This document shows, piece after piece, positions 32,828 to 43,310 of a stretch of 64,000 bases of DNA (position 1 is the stretch's first letter; every line of letters starts with the position of its first letter). Both the position numbers and the translations under genes were made by a program. Source of the stretch: Tausonia pullulans (lineage: Eukaryota > Basidiomycota > Tremellomycetes > Cystofilobasidiales > Mrakiaceae). The notes under the pieces were generated by a model. The model searched no databases. It worked only from the letters and a program-made list of their open reading frames with translations, and was not told the origin of the DNA. The stretch spans positions 1,488,001 to 1,552,000 of the forward strand of contig OX637620.1 in assembly GCA_951802195.1 (NCBI GenBank), in the 5' to 3' direction.

Positions 32828-34519
32828 TTAGGCCCAGGTCCAAGTGATGTCGACCTGTCCCTCGGACTGTGTAGTCATTAGAAGAAAAGAGGTCAGTCAT
32901 TATGCTAGAACCTCGAGGATACCAAAGGAGGGGCGGGGGACGAACAGGAGTGGCAATGGAGTTGAAGGCGCCCTCAGAAAGGTCGAGCGAGTTGTCGGTC
33001 GTGCAGGTCGGGCAGAGGCTGAGGGAGGATTGCAAGGTCAGTAAGTATGTCTGGGAGAGGATATAAGGCAAAGAAAGGGGTTACGGACTCGGCGACCTTG
33101 ACAGTGATCTTCTTGCCGGTCGAAACCCGAGTGATGTCGATGTACTGGCCGCAACGAGAGGACCGCTGGCTGTCGCTTCCGTTCCACCACTTGTACGGGC
33201 TATAGTGAAGAACCGATTCGTCAGACCATGTGGAGATGTCAGAGGAAGGACAGTGACTTACATGGCAGCGATCATGGCCGACTCGGGGTTGACGTCGCCG
33301 CAGGCGCCGGCATTTCCACTACAGAGGCGATTGGTTGATTAGCCCAAGAACGAGTAGAACGATCAGAAGGAATCGGCGTACGATTGGTAGTAGTACGTCG
33401 CGTGGGCGTCGCTGTGGAATCAACGAAGAGATGATCGTCAGTAAATCAGGTGAGAAAGGAGCGCGAAGTGGCGGGCGCGGGCGCCGACGCGCAGGTCTCA
33501 CCCCTGGACGTCGCCTCCAGTGGTGGGGGCAGGAGCGGCAGCCTCAGACGTGGTAGCGGCGGGGGCAGCAGCCTCAGACGTAGTAGCGGCGGGGGCAGCA
33601 GCCTCAGACGTAGTAGCGGCGGGGGCAGCAGCCTTGGACGTAGTAGCAGCGGGGGCAGGGGCGGCGGAAGTGGTGGGAGCAACGTAAGCGGCAGGAGCCG
33701 GGGTCGACGTGGTGGCAGCCGGGGCAACAGTGGACGCGGCAGCGACGGAAGAGGCAGCCTGCTCCTCCTCCTCATCACAGTACTCCTCGGTGGCCTCCCT
33801 GTACGGTAGAAGGGCGAGAGTCAGAGAGAAACAATAGCGATGCCGTTCAAAGGGGAAAAAGACGTACTCCTCGGCAACGGACGAGGCGGACGCCGAGGCA
33901 GCGGACGCAGACGCAGACTCAACGGAAGTCGAGACAGCAGCCGAGGTAGAGGTCTTAGAGGCCATGTAGGTAGGGCACCAGTCCGGGCGGATCGAGAGGG
34001 ACTCGGTCGCGAGGAGGGGGTGGCAGCAAGCGTCAAAGAACTCGGTTCCCTGCTGCTTGGAGCACTGGAAATGAAAGGGGGAGGAACTGGTCAGGCAAAG
34101 TACAGATGGCTTGAAAAACAAACGGAATCACTCACGCCGATCTCAAGGTACCGGGTGTGGTCTAAATAGAGACAAGAGATGGGTCAGCACGAGGGCACAC
34201 CGCGCGCTGGTCGACTTTTTCCTGTGTTAACTCACAGGTGTCGTCTGTGAAGGGAAGAGAAGGGCGTCGGTCAGTCATCAATTGTACGACGAGTTGAGGG
34301 GTGTCCAAGAGAATGGCAAGCGACGAGATGGGCAACCGCATGGCGCGCGCCACTCCCTTTCATTCGTCACTCGCTCATCCCCCTACGCGAAGACTCACAA
34401 GACTCGAGGTAACCGGTGTGCCAGTCGGTGGGCTGGCCGCGACGAGCCGGGATGGGGCGGGCCGAGGCAACAAGGGCGACAGCCGAGAGGACGGTGACGA
34501 AGGGGGTAAGGGCAAGCAT
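32828..34519 (-). CDS. Secreted double-psi beta-barrel (expansin/RlpA-like) protein
   Basis: The start MLALTPFVTVLSAVALVASA is a signal peptide. A cysteine-containing N-terminal module follows (YHTRYLEIG joined to CSKQQGTEFFDACCHPLLAT). Next is a Ser/Ala/Thr/Pro-rich linker with four 10-residue repeats (APAATTSEAA type), probably O-glycosylated. The C-terminal barrel reads GDAHATYYYQSGNAGACGDV, YKWWNGSDSQRSSRCGQYID and VKVADLCPTCTTDNSLDLSE, ending SEGQVDITWTWA. This matches the fungal double-psi barrel family that includes expansin-like proteins. An exon of only 9 bases (34244-34236) is needed to join the N-terminal module. A wall or extracellular role is likely; enzymatic activity cannot be judged. 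Confidence 0.88.
33541..33660 (-). repeat. Four 30-bp coding repeats in the linker
   Basis: Four adjacent 30-base units (33541, 33571, 33601, 33631) encode a repeated Ala/Pro/Thr/Ser decamer. The first three differ by a single base; the fourth is more diverged. Such units often vary in number between strains. Confidence 0.9.
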
Positions 34520-35427
34520 GCTTGAAGTTGAAGGGTTGGTCGGTGGTGGTCTGGAATTCGTGCGGGGAGAGGGACGGGGCGCGGGGGAGCGGGGTTGGTT
34601 AGCTTTCTGGGGTGCTCGCCGTTGTGTGTTGTCTTTCGCCAAGCGAGGAAGGATCAACACGACTCACGGTGGTGGGGAGGGGGAAGTCTGCAAGGTAGCA
34701 AGCGGCCAAGAGTAGAGTAGAGGAAGAGAGAAAGGAGAGAGAGAGGATCAGCACACGATGGATGGATGTCATGGGCCGACGAAGGCTGGTTCAGAGACGC
34801 GCGCGCGGCAGGCTGTGGCCGTGTCACAAAGGGAGGGAGGAGGCCGACCTTGTAAGAAAGAGTGGCGGTGCTGTAGAAGCGGTGAGCGAGAAGCTTGAGT
34901 GAGCGAGGGGAAGGGGGGAAAACCGGAAGGAAGGGGGCAGGCAGGTGGTGGATGAGGACCAGAAAGCGGCCAAGAAAGACAGGCACTCTCAGGCCTTCCA
35001 GGCGGACTTTCTCCAGGGTCATCGGGCAGTGTCTCCAAGAAAGGGATCGGCACTGGCCACCCGGCCGTTGTGCGTTGGTGTCTGTGTTCGCCTGGCTTGC
35101 TTGCCATCTCGCTCCAGGCACCATCTGTATCTGCTCGACTGCGCGAGATTCAAGCAGAGCCTTGTAGGAAGCAGATCCATCCGCGGCTGCTGCATCGACG
35201 CTGCAGATCGATCTCCCACGGCGACCGCAGAGGCGGCCACGCACGCGGCGCGGTTGTGGCGGCAGGCGCGGTGCGGTCGCAGAGAGGCTCAGCCACGCTC
35301 AGCTCGAGACAAGGGGGCACGGGCAAGCGGGACGAGGCCTATGGTGTCTTGCTCGCTCTCCTTCTCCCTCCGACTCTCTCCAGCCCTCCAAACGCCCCTT
35401 GACGACACGACGACAGCAGCTCCAGCC
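34520..35427. promoter_or_regulatory. Divergent promoter of barrel protein and SCAMP genes
   Basis: About 900 bases between two divergent start codons. No additional gene is supported; a long open frame on the plus strand runs into the SCAMP start region and appears to be chance. Confidence 0.45.
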
Positions 35428-37141
35428 ATGAGTGCGCTGCTCTGTCTAAATGCCCGCATCTGTCACACGGTTGCTCACGCTCTCCCGTGTGCCCCCCATC
35501 ACTTGCTCCTCGTCAGGCTACTCTACGAACCAGAACCCCTTCGACGACCCCAACGAGAACGAGAACCCCTTTGCCTCGACCGCCACGCTCCCCAAGCCCG
35601 GTCCCGACCCGCTTTCGGACCGCGAGGCTGCCCTCAATGCGCGCGAGGCCGAGCTGGCCCGGCGGGAGCGTGAGGTCGCGGGTCTGACGCCCAAGAACTG
35701 GCCTCCTGTGCGTCCTGGCTTCTTCGCGCACTTGTCGTTCGGTTGGGTCAGGGACGTGTGCTAGGAGTACCCGGAGCTGGATGGACCTCTTTCCCGGCAG
35801 GCGGTCCCCACCTGGCCCAGCAGAGGAGGTTGCCATGGACTAGGGATTAGACAAACACAGAACGCTACCCAGCTACCCACAACCGCCGTGACGCTGTCTG
35901 TTAAGGGGAGGGGGGGGGGCTCGAACGCTGTTCACGCTGGAGTCAAGCCGTAACGTTCTGCTCCTTTTGCTCTTACTATCTCAAGCTGCCCTCGCTTGGG
36001 CGGATGAGCCGGAGGAATGTCGCCTGCCTTGGCTTCGGATTCGCCCGCGACTTGTCGCGTAACCAGCAGCCGTCCTCTTTCGTGGCCTTCTGTCTCAGAC
36101 CGCAATCTCTCCGCCAATCAATGCCACGCAGCGCTGATGTCCGGTTTCCAGTTCTACCCGCTCATCTCGCACGACATCGCCGCGGCGATCCCCAAGGAGA
36201 ACCAGATCGTCGTCACGCGACTGTACCAGTGCGCGCGGTTCTCCATTGTTTGATCTTAAGCCGCCTGTTCTGACACTTTTTGGATCGGCAGGATCTGGAT
36301 GGCCCTTTGCGCGACGCTTCTCTTCAACCTTCTTGGCTGCAGTCTGTACCCGTTGCCTCCGCAGGCGGACCCTCTGTCGTGCGCGCATTGACGCTGACGC
36401 GCCACGTTTCCGACCAGTCTTCCTCCTGATCGCAGGCGCCAGTGACGGCGGCAAGGACAGTGAGCTGTCTTCCTTGCTTTTTGGCCAGGCTATCTATCCC
36501 TGTAACTCACCCGCTTTCTCTTTCGCGCCAGTGATCGGCGCCGTCGTATATGTTCCCGTGATCAGCGTGTGCTCTTTTCTCCTCTGGTACCGGTGCGTGG
36601 GCTCATGGCTCGCTTAGCCGTTCAGGGAAACTTATCAGGAGATGTATCTCTGCAGTCCGATATACTGGGCATACGCCAAGGAGCATGCCTTTTTCTACTA
36701 CGTCTACTATCTTTTTGGTGGCTTCCACCTCCTCTTTTCGGTCTACATGGCCATCGGTATCCCGTCGACGGGCTCGGCAGGCCTCATCAACACCATCGCC
36801 ATGTTCGCCCAGACGCACATCCTCGCGGCCGTGTTAGTCTCACTCTCACCTTTCCCTCTTCTTTCCCTCTTTTGCTGACGATGAATTGTGTCTCCAGGTT
36901 CGGAATCATCTCCTCGGTTGGATGGATCTTCCAGGCGACCGCCGGAACATGGTTCTTCCGTCGGGTAAGGAGATCTTCCGCTGTCTCTCTCATTATTGTC
37001 GCACCGGAAGCTAAAGTCCCCCTCTCCTCCCCCCAGATTTGGTACCACGGCAAGGAGGCCGGACACACGCTCGACAAGGCTAAGGGTGAGGTTGCCCAGC
37101 AGGGTTTCTGGTTCTACATCACCAACATGTCCAAGACCTGA
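35428..37141 (+). CDS. Secretory carrier-associated membrane protein (SCAMP)
   Basis: SCAMPs are four-span membrane proteins of the trans-Golgi and endosomes. The first coding exon is just ATGA (35428-35431). Joined to 35517-35707 it gives MSYSTNQNPFDDPNENENPF, with two NPF motifs that in the family bind EH-domain proteins. A coiled segment (REAALNAREAELARREREV) and the hallmark NWPPFYPLISHDIAAAIPKE follow. Membrane segments include WMALCATLLFNLLGCIFLLI, GAVVYVPVISVCSFLLWYRP, AFFYYVYYLFGGFHLLFSVY and FGIISSVGWIFQATAGTWFF. The linker WYRPIYWAYAKEHAFF matches the conserved SCAMP loop. Intron 2 is 444 bases, long for this window. The gene converges on the MutY homologue, with 130 bases between stops. 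Confidence 0.92.
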
Positions 37142-37271
37142 GAGGAGGGCAAGGGCTGATGAGTGGAAGACGGAGAGAGAGAGAGAGACGTGCGATGGGA
37201 AGAAGGGGTCGTTGTTTAACCCGGATGATGCCTTGAATTTCTCGCAACAATGAAAACGCGAAAGGGAGGGC

Positions 37272-39484
37272 TCAGTCATCGACCATCACAATCGCTTCCA
37301 CGTCTCCGTTCTCGTCCTCTGAAGACTCAATCGCCCACTTGCGCTTCGGCTTTTTCTTTACTCCCCTCTCTTCTCCAACAGCAGAGGTCACGACTGCAGC
37401 CTTCTCCGCACCCGTATCCGCAACTTGCTCCATCTCCTTCTCCCCGTTCGTCGCCGCCTTCACCGCCGCTGGCTTACTCCCAAAGAAGCTCGCGATCGAC
37501 CTCTGCTTCGAGTCAACCTCCGTCTCCTTCTTTTTTAACTTCTTCTTCTTCCCTCCAGCCCCCTCCGCCTTCTCTCTCTTCTCCTTCTTAGCGTCGGCAC
37601 GCCCACAGACGACGTCCCAGCACTTTTTCCCGCCCGTGCCCATCGCACACGCCTCAACTGCCTCGGGGCCCTCGAGCCATACACCTCTGGGGACGGATGG
37701 AGGCTCGGAGGAAGAGGCAGGGACGGTCACGATGAGGTGAGAGACGTGGTATGTCATGGCGATGTGGGAGAAGAGGTGGGGAACGGGGGTAAGCTGGCGG
37801 TGCGTCGAGGGCTGCTGTTTTTTTGATGAGGAGGAGGAAGAAGAAGAGAGATCGATGGCAGAGCCAAGGAGGGTCTTGAGGAAGGAGACAAGCTCAGGAG
37901 ACGTTGAGGAGGTGTTTGGCTCGGTTGGGGAGGGAAGAGTGACTGAGGGGAACTCATATAGGCCCGCAAGGAGGCCTTGTTGTGTCGACCAAGGTCAGCT
38001 TCCCACTCCAGATAGTAGACCGACAAGAAAGAATGAAAGGACCAACCTTTCTCCGGTCGCTTTATAACCAAGAACCTCGGCTCCATCTCCTCCGACTTCT
38101 GAACCCGCCACTCGACGCAACAGACCGCAACGTTCTCCTCGCGGGCCTTCTTCTTGACGGCCTTCATCGGAAACACCGTCTCCCCACCCGCGGAGGCAAC
38201 TTGGGTCCCTGAAGGGAAGGGAACACAGAGGTCGCAGAGGTCCTCGATGTCGCGGGGTGAGTTGGGAGGCGTGGCAAGAGTCATCTTGAGAAGGATGAGT
38301 GGTGAAGGGTGAGTTGGTGAGTTGTGCTGATTCTGAGCACAGCTGAGAGGGACACACCTCGGCGTTGGCACGACACGTCTTTGCGACGGGACACTCGTCA
38401 CACTTTGCCTCGGTCGGCTTGCAGATCCTAGCTCCAAGCTGTGGTGCATGGTGCAGTTTCGACCATCAGCATGGAACTGCAGCCTGCGCATCGAACGAGG
38501 ACAACCCGACGCACCTCCATGAGCGCCTCGTTCCAGTCGCCCGGTCGGTCCTCCGGGACGAGCTCGGCTGCCTTCTCCCAGAGCGCCGTTGTGCAAGCCT
38601 TGGATGTCGGGTTACTGTAGATGCCGAGCAAGCGGGCGAGGACTCGGTGGACGTTGCCGTCAATCTACAGACCATCGATTCAGCATCTCGCGTTGTTTTA
38701 AGAATAATAAAAACATCAGAACAGGGATGTACAAGAGGCGTCTGCACACCGTACGCAATCGACGTGATGGCACCAGCGGTGTAAGGCCCAATCCCTGGTA
38801 CGTCTTTCTCCAGGATCTTGGGATCCCGCGGCAGGAGACCGTCATACTCGGCAACGACTTTCTGGGCCGCCTGGAGGAGCCGCGTCGCACGGGAGTAGTA
38901 TCCGAGGCCGGTCCACATGGCTGTGACGTCCTCGGGAGCCGCTTGGGCGAGGTCAAAGATTGTTGGCCACTGTGGTTATGATGGGACGGGATGTAGTCAG
39001 CTAGGCCAACCGACGCACGAACGAGTGCATGACAATGACAGACGGACGCGCCTTGGCGACCCAGCGTTCGAAGTAGGGGATGACAGTCGCAACCTGAGTC
39101 TGCTGGAGCATGACCTCGCTGATCATGACCTGGTGTGGGCGAAGGATGTGAACGGTCAGCCAACAGGCGACGCAGCGCGTTCGTCGTTTCATTCCTCGTC
39201 CTCTATCCAGTCCAGCCCCAGCCTATCGCCCGCACCTCATATGCCCTCTGCCCAAGCTGAGCGTCCGCCCTTGTCCGATCGAAGGGCTTGCGCCAGGGCA
39301 TGGCCCGGTCATGCCTCGCCGTGTCGAACCAGGCAAGAAGCGCTTGGCGATTGGCCGCGAGCCGTTTAGTCGAGTGATAGGAAGATGTGTGCGGTCTGGC
39401 GAGTAGAGACGACGACGATGTGACCGTTGTGAGTGGGTCCCTGCTACTGCCCTTCGTCGACGTCTTCGGATGGGAGGGTCCCAT
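37272..39484 (-). CDS. MYH1: A/G-specific adenine DNA glycosylase (MutY/MUTYH)
   Basis: This base-excision repair enzyme removes adenine paired with 8-oxoguanine. The start [17 protein letters not shown] precedes [20 protein letters not shown]. The catalytic Glu lies in [20 protein letters not shown]. The helix-hairpin-helix region reads [19 protein letters not shown], and the catalytic Asp is in [18 protein letters not shown]. The Fe-S loop is [17 protein letters not shown], exactly C-x6-C-x2-C-x5-C. The NUDIX-like C-terminal domain ([19 protein letters not shown]) is followed by a Lys-rich tail with QRSIASFF, a perfect PCNA-interaction consensus. The second intron (39051-38970) begins GCGCGT and seems to be of the GC-AG class. 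An N-terminal extension upstream of 39484 cannot be excluded. Confidence 0.94.
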
Positions 39485-41455
39485 GTATGGGGCAAGGAGG
39501 CGGGCAGGGAGGCCAGCTCGACAGCGGACGATGTGTGGGAGAAGAGAGGCGGTGATTCTGAAGACGGGACGGTGAGAGACGCGACGGATTGTTGAGAGTT
39601 GCAGGCTTCTCGATCCGGGGCCGTCGCGTCCAAGGTGGAGGACGTGGGCGGGTAGCTTCGCGTGCGTTGCGTGCGCTCTTCTCCGATTGCGCGCTCGTCG
39701 TTCTTTCTCCCAGCCCGACTTGTCTTCGAAAGGGAGCGATGGTCAGGATCTCTTGAGCTGAACGCTTGGTTTGGATTTGAAGACCTTGGTCGATAACATT
39801 TCGCGATAACTTTCGTCCTAGGGGATATAGCCAGCTCCGTGTGTCCCTGAAGCCCGGATTGTCGACAAACATCGCCAGATAGAGGCCTGGGCTGCCTGGG
39901 CCCTGAACAACTTTCTGGCGTTCCTCCTAGTGAAAGTGTTGAACCTGGAAACCGGAAGCCAGTTGGTTCCTGGAGGAGGAACGGCCTCCTGCCGGGTTAT
40001 TTGCACTCCGGCTCTGTGCTATTGAGAGAGATCGGAGGATCGAGGACCGTCTCGCTAATTGTCACAGCATCGTGATAAGGGATTCGCTGCTAAGACGCGG
40101 CGATGATGGTGCTATGACGTTTTTGGAGGAGATGGATGCATTTGCGGACAGTCGCTCGCCGTTCGAGATGCCCAGTCATCGAGACCTGCGCGATGCCCAT
40201 GACCGCCAACGAGCGGCTGCGGAGTCCAGTGTCAGCGTCCGGTGGCCGATCTTCGTCATCCTTCTGCTTGCGTCGTCGGAAGCAAGCTGGATTCGTCCTT
40301 CCTTGGAGATAGCAGATACCTTCCTCTTGGTGCACCCCTTGAGGAGAAGCCATGGACTCATTGCAGCTCCTGTGGTGAAATTGATGCCTGCAGATTGATG
40401 AGAAGGGTCGAAAGCCCCTGTAAGAGGAGGGAAGAAGAGACAGAGGGAGGGGAGGGGTGGGCCGTCGAGCGTTTCATTGATCGACAAGCTCAACCCGTGA
40501 CTTACATCATCTGGCGAGGACGCGAGGTGCCCTGAAAGCCTAAGGTCAGAGGAGTGTGTACCTCACCTCTCCGGGTGAGACTTTGAGATCCATCCTTGCT
40601 TGCGTCCTCCCCCCTAAATCGCGAAGGGAAGGGAGACAAGACTTACAGTCGGCGCCACCACCCCTTCACTCTAGCCCGCGCGCGTGAACAAGGAAAAGAA
40701 GTCTAGGCCTCACAACGCCCTCCCTCGCCAGTCACAAGAGGAAGACCGCTCGAGGGGTCAAAATCGCACCACGCGCGACTGTTACGCCCTCGCACGTCAG
40801 TCTTGGGTCATTCGGCCGACGCCCTCCCTTCCCTTTGCTCGCTCGCAAATCGCTCACGAGGATGAGTGGGTCAGCGAGCGAGCGCGGCATCGGGCTTCCG
40901 CCTTCCGTCGGTGCGCGCACGCCTTCTGACTCGATTCCCGCCGCACGAACAGCCACAAACCACCTTCCCTTCCCCTCCTCGTCTTTCCCCCAACCCCCAC
41001 CTTCTTTCTTCCTACCCGCCCTGCTCCCTCACCATGTTTTAAGTCACCCGACAAACACGCCCCTCCCTCCCCATCGTTCTTCATCTCCCCCTTTGGACAA
41101 CCAGCATATAGCCAACTTAGAGACAGTGAGTTGTCGTCGTGGCCTCGCTTGCTCTGCGCTCTCGATTCCACCTCCACGTCCTCCCCCTTGGTGCTCTGGC
41201 TGACTATCCTCCTACCCTCCCTCTTCCTAACTCTGCCGTGCTCAGACTCTCAACAAAATTCCTCGTGACCATGTCCTACACCACCCTCATCACGATACAG
41301 CACATCAGCGACCCTCCTCCGCCCAGTCCAACGACGCCCCAGACCTGAACATAGAGCCACTCGCCCTCTTTGGCGGACCATCCTCCCTATTGAACGCTTC
41401 GTCGCCCACTACAACAACCCGCAGGACGCATTTCTCCTTCACGCAGACCTTGACA
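39485..41455. other. Long intergenic region
   Basis: Nearly 2 kb without a supported gene. A minus-strand segment around 40493-40090 has splice-like boundaries and an open frame ending HLLQKRHSTIIAAS, but I recognise no family. The part before 41456 is pyrimidine-rich and probably promoter for the plus-strand gene. Confidence 0.4.
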
Positions 41456-42275
41456 ATGTCGAACACTTCATGTGAGTTGTGCCCGTCAACCCGATATTGA
41501 TGCCCTGAACTCTGACTGATGCCGTTTCTCTTGCATTCACCCAGCCTCGCACCGTGCCTTCCCTCAGGCGGCTCTCACCCCTGGGCGTCTCATCTCGATC
41601 TCGCACCGCAAGCTTGCCTCGCTCCAGGACTTCAATGCCTCGACCGACCATGCATGCCTCCTCCGCAAGTCCATCCTCATTTTCAACGCCCTTGCCCTCG
41701 CTCAGGAGGAGGAGCGCGTCAGGGCCGCTCGGGAGCGTGCTGCCGAGCAGCGCTGGTACGAGTCGGTCGTCAGTCGAATGGGCGCCGACGAGGAGGAGGA
41801 CGAGCACGACCAGTTCATCGAGCACTCGTCCCACTCTCGCCCTCACATCGTTGACACACGTCACCCGGCCGATCGGAACGCCTTTGACGATGACGACGAT
41901 TCGTCGAGTGACTCCTCGGTTGGCTCGTCTTCGTCCACCTCGGCCTCTTCCACACCCTATACTCCTCATCTCGTCGCTCTGCCTCCATCGGCCGTTTGCT
42001 CCTCCTCCTACTCTTCCTCCGCCTACAACAGTCTCGCTCTCCCAACCGACACCACCTTCGCACCCGACTCGGACTTCGCTTCGTCCTCTTTCTACGGCGC
42101 TTCTGACTCCGACGACGACGAGGACTCTCCAGACGAGGCCATCACGCCTCCTCAGAGGCTCTTCGATGACTTCGACTTTGGCGATGCCGGGAGTGATGAG
42201 GACGACGGTGACTTCGGTCTCTCGTCCTCCGAGGAACGCGCAGCTGCGGGCCTTCAGCTGTTTGCCAAGCCGTAG
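41456..42275 (+). CDS. SERTA-like acidic protein, paralogue A
   Basis: Two exons (41456-41471 and 41545-42275) sum to 747 bases, or 248 residues. The first exon has only 16 coding bases. The start was chosen because the paralogue at 45246-46098 has its ATG at the same place relative to the intron. Residues 21-62 read LISISHRKLASLQDF, then LLRKSILIFNALALAQEE. This matches the pattern of the SERTA domain (hydrophobic-S-x-S-x-x-K-L, then L-R-x-S-hydrophobic-L-I). A Glu-rich helix and acidic, Ser-rich stretches follow. The C-terminus has SSSFYGASDSDDDE, TPPQRLFDDFDFGDAGSDED and AAGLQLFAKP. Acidic segments with aromatic residues resemble activation domains, so a transcriptional co-regulator is a reasonable guess. 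The SERTA assignment is by eye only. Confidence 0.78.
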
Positions 42276-42706
42276 TTCGCCGTCTAGGATCGCGTTTTCC
42301 CCTTTCCGCTTTTCCCGTTTCCCTTAGGCTTGTCCACCCCCCGGCTTCCATAGAGATCTCTTGACCTGTCTTGCCTCTACCTCTTCTTTTCATTTCGGGC
42401 TTTCTTTGCTTGCTCTCGTTTCGTCTTCTCATTCCGCTCTACATCTTCATGCAAAGAAGACCTCGTTTTCCTTCTACCACGATCCCAATGATGCTTGTTC
42501 TGGAATTCTGTTTGCCCCTGCAGGACCGTCAGTCTGGCTGCGGCACATCAACGATTGGTTGCTGCACCGAGCAGATTTCAGGGCGTCTTATCTTGTCCGC
42601 CTGGTCGAAATTGCGATCTTCCCCAGCAAGAATGAGCACTTCGTGGATTTTAGATCCATCTGAGAGTCCCTATGAGGCCGTGATCATCACTCCATATGCG
42701 CGCGTC
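42276..42706. other. Convergent 3' region
   Basis: About 430 T/C-rich bases between two convergent genes. No gene is supported. Confidence 0.5.
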
Positions 42707-43163
42707 TCAAAGCTCCCCACCCGCCCGCTTCACTCGCGACTTCGGCGCGTCCATCACCTTGACGCTCTTAATGCCTTGGACGCCCTCGAGCGCGATAATG
42801 ACATCCCTAGAAAAATCAGACACCAGGCAAACTTGTCAGTGGCTGCATCAAGCTAGGTCGTTGATTAGGTCGGCGCGCGTCGCGTCATATCTCGTCGTTG
42901 CTCCCGAACACACACCCTTTGATCTTCTCCCACTCTGAGCTGCCGTGAGGCACATCCGGAACGGCAAAGATATGCTCATCCTCGAGCTCGCCAACCCGCG
43001 AGACGTACGTCACGGCGAGCGGTTGAGCTTGAGACGACGGCTGATCGGCGCTCCCCGGAGGCTGCTGAGGGAGGAAGAGGGTCGATGGAGGCGGGCCGAG
43101 GGAGGCGGCTCGGTGCGCGGTGAGGTAAGTGTTCGACTGGAAGGAGAGGGTTGGAGGGGCCAT
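42707..43163 (-). CDS. Small conserved protein, function unknown
   Basis: Two exons (43163-42916 and 42806-42707) sum to 348 bases, or 115 residues. The start is MAPPTLSFQSNTYLTAHRAA; the second half reads VTYVSRVGELEDEHIFAVPD and, across the junction, EWEKIKGDVIIALEGVQGIK. It ends VMDAPKSRVKRAGGEL. The alternating strand-helix pattern (a repeated valine-rich strand after a helix) suggests a small alpha/beta fold. I cannot name a family. It is divergent from HSCB with only 147 bases between the start codons, so the two probably share a promoter. Confidence 0.72.
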
Positions 43164-43310
43164 GATGCAGGATTACAGGCGAGCTGAGGGACTGCGATAG
43201 GTTGATAGTGGTTGCGAGGGAACAAGGGAAGGGCAACGTCATGGTCGATTTCGCTTGCTCAGCCTTTCTCACCTTAACCTTCACCTCAACTCCGATTCCC
43301 TCTAGACGCC
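43164..43310. promoter_or_regulatory. Compact bidirectional promoter
   Basis: Only 147 bases separate the ATG of the small conserved protein (-) from the ATG of HSCB (+), so both promoters must lie here. No specific motif was identified. Confidence 0.6.

Noticed and set aside
34945-35673. A 242-residue plus-strand frame upstream of SCAMP
   Set aside because: It crosses the SCAMP start and reads exon 2 in the wrong frame; composition is random-like.
40090-40493. Possible minus-strand exons with an end reading HLLQKRHSTIIAAS
   Set aside because: Splice-like edges exist, but no start, family or phase-consistent full model was found, so it is not called a gene.
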